A DNA stretch of 9,621 nucleotides. It comes from Clostridiales bacterium (GTDB lineage: Bacteria > Bacillota > Clostridia > Oscillospirales > Oscillospiraceae). The notes below the pieces were generated by a model that saw only the letters and a list, made by a program, of their open reading frames with translations, was not told where the DNA came from and ran no database searches. Positions 5,163 to 9,621 of the stretch are shown piece by piece (position 1 is the first letter of the stretch; each line of letters begins with the position of its first letter). The position numbers and the translations under genes were made by a program. The stretch covers positions 1-9,621 of the forward strand of contig JAJQET010000145.1 in assembly GCA_021201515.1 (NCBI GenBank), read 5' to 3'.

Positions 5163-5647
5163 GGCGGGTCAACGCGCTGCTGCACCACCCCCGGTTCACC
5201 GCTGCACTCTCTGAGCTGGAGGCGCTGGAGGAGGAGCGCATCTTCTGCCGACACGGCCTGCCCCATCTGCTGGATGTGGCCCGCATTGCGTGGATTCAGG
5301 CGCTGGAGCAAGGTATTTCACTTGACAAGGAAGTAGTCTATGCCGCCGCCCTGCTTCACGACCTGGGGCGGGTGGCCCAGCTTCGTCAGGGCACCCCCCA
5401 CGAGGAGGCCAGCGCGGCTCTGGCGGCGGCCATCCTGCCGGAATGTGGCTATACAGAGGGCGAGATCATGGAATTATCCGCCGCTATCCTGTCCCACCGG
5501 GGCAAAAATGACGTCCCGGCGGATGGCACGCCTCTGGGGCGGCTGCTCTACGAGGCGGACAAGAAAAGCCGCGCCTGCTGGTGCTGTAAAGCACAAACGC
5601 TTTGCAAGTGGAAAATCGAACAGAGAAACGCCGGAATCGACTGCTAG
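5159..5647 (+). CDS. HD-domain phosphohydrolase with cysteine-rich tail, in the folate operon
   Basis: A metal-dependent phosphohydrolase of the HD superfamily, 162 residues. The HD core is visible: [16 protein letters not shown] (29-44, likely ligand His36), LLHDLGR (65-71, His67-Asp68), TPHEEASA (79-86, His81), AAILSHR (108-114, His113) and YEADKKS (131-137, Asp134). A short tail follows with Cys140, Cys142, Cys143 and Cys149 in R-x-C-x-C-C-x5-C-x-W, suggestive of a metal or redox site. It overlaps folE by 4 bp and ends 13 bp before folP, whose ribosome site overlaps its stop, so it is firmly inside the pathway operon. An enzyme that removes phosphates from dihydroneopterin triphosphate is the step otherwise missing here, making it a positional candidate. 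HD hydrolases next to folE recur in clostridia as far as I recall. Substrate is unproven; a nucleotide or regulatory role is also possible. Confidence 0.9.
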   Translation: MRRVNALLHHPRFTAALSELEALEEERIFCRHGLPHLLDVARIAWIQALEQGISLDKEVVYAAALLHDLGRVAQLRQGTPHEEASAALAAAILPECGYTEGEIMELSAAILSHRGKNDVPADGTPLGRLLYEADKKSRACWCCKAQTLCKWKIEQRNAGIDC

Positions 5648-5660
5648 GAGCAATTCAACC

Positions 5661-6470
5661 ATGAAAATTGGCACGAGAGACTTTGAAACGAAAGACAAAA
5701 CCTATGTGATGGGCATCCTGAACGTGACGCCGGACTCCTTCTCTGACGGCGGCAGATGGAACCGCATGGACGCGGCCCTCCGCCATGTGGAGGAAATGCT
5801 GAATCAGGGGATGGACGTGCTGGACATCGGCGGGGAATCCACCCGCCCCGGCTACACCCTCCTCTCCGACCAGGAGGAGATGGACCGGGTGGTTCCGGTG
5901 GTCGAGGCGGTGAAGGCCCGTTTTGACGTGCCCATCAGCCTGGACACTTACAAGAGCCAGGTGGCCGCTGCCGGGCTGGCCGCAGGGGCGGACCTCATCA
6001 ACGACATCTGGGGGCTGAAATACGACCCAAAGATGGCGGAGGTCATCGCCGGGGCCAGTGTCCCCTGCTGCCTGATGCACAACCGCAGAGAGGCCCGGTA
6101 CGGCCTGTTTTTCGTGGACCTGCTGGAGGATTTGAAGGGAACCCTGCTCCTGGCGGAGGAGGCCGGGATTTCCCGGGACAACATCATTCTGGACCCCGGC
6201 GTGGGCTTCGGCAAGAGCTACCGGAACAATCTGGAGTGCATTCGCCGTCTGCCGGAGCTGCGGAGCGCCTTCGGCCTGCCGGTGCTGCTGGGGGCCAGCC
6301 GGAAGAGCGTCATCGGCCTGACCCTGGACCTGCCCGCCGACGACCGGCTGGAGGGCACCCTGGCCACCACGGTCATGGCGGTCATGGCGGGCTGTATGTT
6401 TGTCCGTGTCCACGATGTAGAGGCCAATGTCCGTGCAGTGCGGATGACGGAGGCGGTTTGTCATGGATGA
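5661..6470 (+). CDS. folP: Dihydropteroate synthase
   Basis: Condenses 6-hydroxymethyl-7,8-dihydropterin pyrophosphate with p-aminobenzoate to give 7,8-dihydropteroate; it is the sulfonamide target. The 269-residue TIM-barrel protein shows all signatures: MGILNVTPDSFSDGG (17-31, Asn21), DIGGESTRPG (55-64), SLDTYKS (93-99, Asp95), LINDIWG (112-118, Asn114), LDPGVGFGK (177-185, Asp178), GASRKS (211-216, Lys215) and RVHDV (249-253, Arg249, His251). These match the E. coli pterin and anion ligands. The frame is open upstream through the HD gene, but the ATG at 5661 is chosen: AGGAG lies 10 nt before it, and the extension back to 5340 is a shadow of the HD gene. Its end overlaps folBK by 8 bp. No resistance-type insertion is apparent in the PABA loops. 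Confidence 0.98.
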   Translation: MKIGTRDFETKDKTYVMGILNVTPDSFSDGGRWNRMDAALRHVEEMLNQGMDVLDIGGESTRPGYTLLSDQEEMDRVVPVVEAVKARFDVPISLDTYKSQVAAAGLAAGADLINDIWGLKYDPKMAEVIAGASVPCCLMHNRREARYGLFFVDLLEDLKGTLLLAEEAGISRDNIILDPGVGFGKSYRNNLECIRRLPELRSAFGLPVLLGASRKSVIGLTLDLPADDRLEGTLATTVMAVMAGCMFVRVHDVEANVRAVRMTEAVCHG

Positions 6471-7284
6471 AATTCGGATTCGGGGGCTGCGGGTCTTTGC
6501 CCACCACGGCGTGTATGAGGAGGAGACAAGGCTGGGACAGACCTTTGTGGTCAACGCCACCCTCTTCCTCTCCACCCGGCAGAGCGGCCTGGCGGACAAG
6601 CTGGAGGACACCGTCAACTATGGGGAGGTCTGTCAGTTTTTGACGGACTTCCTGCAGGAAAACACCTGGAAGCTGCTGGAGGCCGCGGCGGAGCACACCT
6701 GCCGGGCCCTGTTGCTGCGCTATCCCCTGCTGCGCGGGGTGGAGCTGGAGCTGGAGAAGCCCTCCGCCCCCATCCCTCTGCCCTTTGACGGGGTTTCCGT
6801 CCGCATTTCCCGCCGCTGGCACCGGGCGTTCCTGGGGCTTGGCTCCAATTTGGGGGACAAGAAAGGATACCTGGACGGCGCGGTGGAGGGCCTCCGCCGG
6901 AACCCGGACATTCGGGTGAAGGCGGTCAGCGGCTACCTGACCACCAGGCCCTACGGCGGCGTGGAACAGGAGGACTTCCTGAACGCCGCGGCGGAAGTGG
7001 AAACGCTGCTTCCGCCTGAGGAGCTGCTGGAGAAGCTGCACCGGCTGGAGCAGGCCGCCGGGCGGGAGCGGCTGATTCATTGGGGGCCCCGGACGCTGGA
7101 TTTGGACATTCTGTTCTATGACGATCTGGTGCAGGATGACGCGGATTTGACCATTCCCCACCCCGACCTGCAAAACCGGCGGTTCGCGCTGCAGCCCATG
7201 ACGGAGATCGCCCCCTGTTTCGTTCATCCGGTGCTGGGCAAAACCATGCGCCAGCTGCTTGACGACCTCCCGGAGGAGGGCTGA
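6463..7284 (+). CDS. folK: Bifunctional dihydroneopterin aldolase / HPPK fusion
   Basis: Two successive pathway enzymes in one 273-residue chain. Residues 1-118 are FolB, which cleaves 7,8-dihydroneopterin to 6-hydroxymethyl-dihydropterin and glycolaldehyde: FAHHGVYEEE (12-21), VNYGEV (51-56, Tyr53) and LEKPSAPIP (97-105, catalytic Lys99). Residues 120-273 are FolK, which transfers pyrophosphate from ATP: LGLGSNLGDKKGYL (124-137), FLNAAAEVET (172-181), HWGPRTLDLDILFYDD (206-221, Mg ligands Asp213 and Asp215) and IPHPDLQNRRFALQPM (231-246). The two domains are joined by only a couple of residues after VRISR. The ATG at 6463 lies inside the folP end, with GGAGG upstream. Fusing FolB with FolK is known in several bacteria and probably channels the intermediate. 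Confidence 0.97.
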   Translation: MDEIRIRGLRVFAHHGVYEEETRLGQTFVVNATLFLSTRQSGLADKLEDTVNYGEVCQFLTDFLQENTWKLLEAAAEHTCRALLLRYPLLRGVELELEKPSAPIPLPFDGVSVRISRRWHRAFLGLGSNLGDKKGYLDGAVEGLRRNPDIRVKAVSGYLTTRPYGGVEQEDFLNAAAEVETLLPPEELLEKLHRLEQAAGRERLIHWGPRTLDLDILFYDDLVQDDADLTIPHPDLQNRRFALQPMTEIAPCFVHPVLGKTMRQLLDDLPEEG

Positions 7285-7287
7285 CCC

Positions 7288-7785
7288 ATGCGGATGATTG
7301 CGGCGGTCAGTCAGGACTGGGGAATTGGCTGTAACGGCGAACTACTTTACAATTTGCCTGGAGAGAAAAAGCGCTTTCGGACGCTGACCATGGGCCATTC
7401 TGTGGTGATGGGCCGGGCCACCTGGGCCTCTTTACCGGGGCCTGCCCCCCTCCCGGGGCGGCAAAATTATGTACTGACAAGGGATTACACTTTCCAGCTG
7501 GAAGGCATCGCTGTCCTGCACTCTCTGGGGGAACTGGCCCAGGTGGAGGAGGATGCCTGGGTGATCGGAGGGGCCTCCCTCTACGAATCCCTGATCTCCT
7601 GCTGCACTGAGGCGGAGCTGACCTTTGTGGAGGCCGTCCGCCCCGCTGACCGTTTTTTTCCGGACCTGACCCGGCGGCGGGAGTGGGTATTGATTTCTGA
7701 GAGCGCCCCCATCCGGGAGGGGGGCCTCACCTATACCTTCCGCCGCTATCGGAACCTTGCCCCTCAGCCCTTACCGGAACAGTAA
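7288..7785 (+). CDS. folA: Dihydrofolate reductase
   Basis: The NADPH-dependent enzyme reducing dihydrofolate to tetrahydrofolate; trimethoprim target. The 165-residue protein shows MIAAVSQDWGIGCNGELLYNLP (from residue 3), the MGRATWASLP cofactor segment (41-50), NYVLTRD (60-66) and VIGGASLYESLI (92-103). The catalytic acid position (E. coli Asp27) falls on Glu26 in LPGEKKRF, the residue used by vertebrate enzymes, and the tryptophan usual at E. coli position 22 is Tyr21. These changes may alter antifolate binding (inference). It starts 3 bp after the folBK stop, with GGAGGAGGG inside the end of that gene, and is the last gene before a terminator. No dedicated thymidylate synthase gene is adjacent, unlike many folA loci. 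Confidence 0.96.
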   Translation: MRMIAAVSQDWGIGCNGELLYNLPGEKKRFRTLTMGHSVVMGRATWASLPGPAPLPGRQNYVLTRDYTFQLEGIAVLHSLGELAQVEEDAWVIGGASLYESLISCCTEAELTFVEAVRPADRFFPDLTRRREWVLISESAPIREGGLTYTFRRYRNLAPQPLPEQ

Positions 7786-7836
7786 AACACCGCCGGAGCG
7801 CCCCCCCAAAACGGACGCATCCAACGGTGTTTTTTC
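7784..7836 (+). terminator. Terminator of the folate operon
   Basis: AAAACACCG (7784-7792) pairs with CGGTGTTTT (7825-7833), and inside it GGAGCG pairs with CGC-A-TCC around a C/A-rich loop. The stem runs into a T tract (7830-7835). It overlaps the folA stop codon. YbaK, on the opposite strand, ends 28 bp further on, so the hairpin separates convergent transcripts. Confidence 0.8.
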
Positions 7837-7863
7837 ATTTCTTCCGGATGGGCGGGGAACCCG

Positions 7864-8349
7864 TCACCCGATTTCCCTGCAGACCGACACCCAGCCCAGG
7901 CTGCCGGAGAAGCGCTCCAGCTCCGGGATGGTCAGCTCGATCATGGAGTTACTGCTCCCCGCCGCGGGCCACACGGTCTCGAACCGGCGCAGCCCCTCCT
8001 CCAGATACACCTCCACGCCGGGGTTCACCCCAAAGGGGCAGACCCCGCCCACGTCGTGGCCGATCAGCGGCCCCACCTCCTCATGGGACAGCATCCGGGG
8101 CTTTGCGCCGAACTGCTGCTTGAACCTTTTGTTGTCCACCCGCCCGTCTCCGGCGCAGACCACCAGCAGCACCCGGCCCCCTTCCGCCGGGTCCCCGATT
8201 TTAAAGGACAGGGTTTTGGCGATACGGGCCGGCTCCGTGTGGAGGGCGGCCGCCGCCAGCTCCACCGTGGCGCTGGATTCCGTCGTCTCCTGAACGCGGC
8301 CCTCCGCGCCGAACTGTTTTAAATGGGCTTTCACCCGCTGGATGGACAT
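7864..8349 (-). CDS. YbaK/EbsC-family aminoacyl-tRNA deacylase
   Basis: A free-standing editing-domain homologue that hydrolyses mischarged tRNAs (for example Cys-tRNA-Pro by YbaK), acting in the cytosol as a proofreading enzyme. The 161-residue length is typical. Visible family features are the ARIAKTLSFK strand with the conserved lysine (Lys45) and phenylalanine, VVCAGDGRVDNKRFK (63-77), IGHDVGGVCPFGV (96-108) and the C-terminal AGSSNSMIELT (130-140). The ATG at 8349 has AAAGGAA upstream at about 9 nt. It lies 192 bp downstream of the PLC-like gene on the same strand, and I see no convincing promoter in 8350-8443, so it could be read through from that gene. Which mischarged tRNA it edits cannot be told from sequence. 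Confidence 0.93.
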   Translation of the reverse strand: MSIQRVKAHLKQFGAEGRVQETTESSATVELAAAALHTEPARIAKTLSFKIGDPAEGGRVLLVVCAGDGRVDNKRFKQQFGAKPRMLSHEEVGPLIGHDVGGVCPFGVNPGVEVYLEEGLRRFETVWPAAGSSNSMIELTIPELERFSGSLGWVSVCREIG

Positions 8350-8443
8350 GGTCGGTCGTTCCTTTCTGATATACGGGTTGATTCAAAAATTCCGTTTTTT
8401 GCTTTCCTGTAATAGAGCGTGAAGCCTAAATCTTTGCTTTTTC

Positions 8444-8511
8444 GTAGGGGCGGCCCTTGGCCGCCCGGGGCAAGCAGGCGGTTCCCAAGGGCGGCCAGGG
8501 GCCGCCCCTAC
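8444..8511. repeat. Dispersed GC-rich hairpin repeat, copy 2 (intact)
   Basis: Arms 8444-8466 and 8489-8511 are inverted repeats matching at 22 of 23 positions (beginning GTAGGGGCGGCCC), separated by a 22-nt loop. The right flank up to 8519, read on the minus strand, together with the arm matches the copy at 1950-1975, so it is a repeat family and not a chance hairpin. It sits 30 bp beyond the stop of the PLC-like gene. No T tract follows on either strand, so it is not a classical terminator, although it could stabilise mRNA 3' ends as REP elements do. Confidence 0.85.
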
Positions 8512-8541
8512 AGATATGGTTGCAAAAAAGGAACCGCTTTC

Positions 8542-9606
8542 TCAATCCAGCCCCTGATTGTATTCCAAAATCAGCTCCATCAGCTGTTCGGCGTTGTCCC
8601 CCACACCGGCGTTGTCCGTCAGGACGATGGGCATGGCCTCCAGCCAGTCCTGCTCGGTGCCTACGCTGATGGTCTCATAGGTGCTGAGCCACGCCTCGTT
8701 GAAAGCGTCCGCCCGCCGGAGCAGGGACCAGGTGGAGACGCTCCGAATCACCCCGCCCACGCTGGCGGGCATGGTCAGCACATCCTCCTGCACCCGGAAC
8801 ATATTCTGCACGGACACACTGTTCTTCATCTGCCTCGCGGTGTCGTTCAGACCGGAAAAGACGGCCTCCGCGCTGTCGGTGTCATAGGCGGCTAGGGAGA
8901 CGCTGTCCCCGTAGGAAAGCAGGTTGGCGGCGCCGCCGGTCTCCTCCGTCAGCACCAGGGCGGCGGAGTGGCTGCCCCCGCCGGTGAGCTCCCCATAGGT
9001 GACAGTGGCCAGGGAGACGTCCTCCTCCAGGAAGAAGGTCAGGCCGCTGTCCTCCAGCAGCGCATACAGCTCCCCGGCCCCCTTCTCGCTGGCCAGACCG
9101 TCCGCCTCCCGGCTGTCATAGCAGCAGCGGAAGGCCAGAATCACCACCTCGCCGGGGTGGGACAGCAGGAAGTCATTGACCTGCAAAAGGGCCTCGGAGA
9201 GCAGCACGCTTTTGAAGTTGTTGACGCCGTACCACTTTTTCTCCGTTTCGTCATAGCTGACCCGGAGATCCAGATAGCGCACGCCGCTCTCCAGCTGCTC
9301 CTTCACCGTCAGCTCCTGGGTTTTCGACTGGCGGACGGCCAGCCCCTTCAGGAACACCTGATCCAGCGGGGCGGTGACGGAGGCATCGTCCACCTGGGAC
9401 AGAAAATCAATTTCGTAGGAAAGGCTGTCGTGGGACCCCGGCAAGGCTACGTCCACCATGCGCAGGTCAGGGGACAGGGTCTGGGCCATCCAGTTCCCAT
9501 AATCGGCGTGCCCCGCATCCTCGTCGTGGAACTGGAAGGGTACCATCATCACCGCCACCACCAACAGAATCGCCAGCGCGAGCAGCAGCGAGCGCCGGCG
9601 CGGCAT
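8542..9606 (-). CDS. Membrane-anchored or secreted PI-PLC X-domain-like protein
   Basis: A 354-residue extracytoplasmic protein. Residues 3-5 are arginines, followed by a hydrophobic segment (about 7-24) acting as signal peptide or anchor. The X-domain pattern follows: VALPGSHDSLSY (53-64, His59-Asp60, matching B. cereus PI-PLC His32-Asp33), SGVRYLDLRV (107-116, Asp113 and Arg115 matching Asp67 and Arg69), FLLSHPGEVVILAFR (146-160) and a late IVLTDN (327-332). Where the second catalytic histidine (B. cereus His82) should be, the protein reads WYGVNNFKS, and there is no histidine between 59 and 150. It is therefore either inactive, altered in chemistry, or specialised. The ATG at 9606 has no visible Shine-Dalgarno (upstream bases are C-rich), and the frame is open to the window edge, so the true start may lie outside. 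Substrate is unknown. Confidence 0.85.
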   Translation of the reverse strand: MPRRRSLLLALAILLVVAVMMVPFQFHDEDAGHADYGNWMAQTLSPDLRMVDVALPGSHDSLSYEIDFLSQVDDASVTAPLDQVFLKGLAVRQSKTQELTVKEQLESGVRYLDLRVSYDETEKKWYGVNNFKSVLLSEALLQVNDFLLSHPGEVVILAFRCCYDSREADGLASEKGAGELYALLEDSGLTFFLEEDVSLATVTYGELTGGGSHSAALVLTEETGGAANLLSYGDSVSLAAYDTDSAEAVFSGLNDTARQMKNSVSVQNMFRVQEDVLTMPASVGGVIRSVSTWSLLRRADAFNEAWLSTYETISVGTEQDWLEAMPIVLTDNAGVGDNAEQLMELILEYNQGLD

Positions 9607-9621
9607 AAGGGGAGGGGGTTT

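Noticed and set aside
5340..5660. N-terminal extension of FolP
   Set aside because: It is the third-position frame of the HD gene; FolP homology begins at the ATG at 5661, which has its own AGGAG.
5655..6617. 320-codon minus-strand frame opposite folP and folB
   Set aside because: Shadow of two well-supported genes; the residues show no motif and the start has no ribosome site.
8444..8511. CRISPR repeat or terminator
   Set aside because: A single inverted repeat with no regularly spaced direct repeats, and no T tract on either side; better explained as a dispersed REP-like hairpin.

Overview
The window reads as chromosome of a GC-rich anaerobic Firmicute, most likely a clostridial gut organism of the Oscillospiraceae type. 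This is inferred from consensus sigma-A promoters, GGAGG-type ribosome binding sites, a flavodiiron O2/NO reductase, a short DtxR/MntR-type regulator and a clostridial-style compact folate operon. No species can be named from the sequence alone. Most genes are ordinary housekeeping genes; the less ordinary material lies between them.

Layout. Positions 1-757 (minus strand) hold the 5' end of a HAD hydrolase gene and, just upstream of it, the 3-methyladenine DNA glycosylase gene mpg. Ung (849-1547, plus) is divergent from mpg. The gap between them carries two mirror-image extended -10 promoters that fire towards each other, plus an operator-like palindrome. A consensus promoter then drives a solitary tRNA-Ala(GGC) gene (1774-1849), closed by a UUCG-loop terminator. 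The 340 bp from 1850 to 2189 contain no gene: they hold a 157-bp MITE-like element with a CTAG target duplication, inserted inside a copy of a GC-rich dispersed hairpin repeat whose intact copy sits at 8444-8511. Next, on the minus strand, is a two-gene unit, a DtxR/MntR-family regulator followed by a NUDIX hydrolase (3055 down to 2190), with an operator-like palindrome just after its promoter.

From about 3319 to 7836 runs a six-gene plus-strand operon: flavodiiron protein, folE, an HD-domain hydrolase, folP, a folB-folK fusion and folA (DHFR). Gene junctions are tight (overlaps of 4 and 8 bp, gaps of 3 and 13 bp, and a gap of at most 39 bp before folE), and a hairpin terminator follows. Together they cover GTP to dihydropterin triphosphate (FolE), the aldolase and pyrophosphokinase steps (FolBK), condensation with p-aminobenzoate (FolP) and reduction to tetrahydrofolate (FolA). 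Missing here are a recognised enzyme that dephosphorylates dihydroneopterin triphosphate, for which the HD protein is a positional candidate, and folC and the pab genes.

The right end (minus strand) holds a YbaK/EbsC-type aminoacyl-tRNA deacylase and a membrane-anchored PI-PLC X-domain protein that appears to lack the second catalytic histidine. The frame of the latter stays open to the window edge. The most rewarding items are the face-to-face mpg/ung promoters, the MITE nested in the dispersed repeat, the HD protein with a cysteine-rich tail inside the folate operon, and the altered PI-PLC-like protein.
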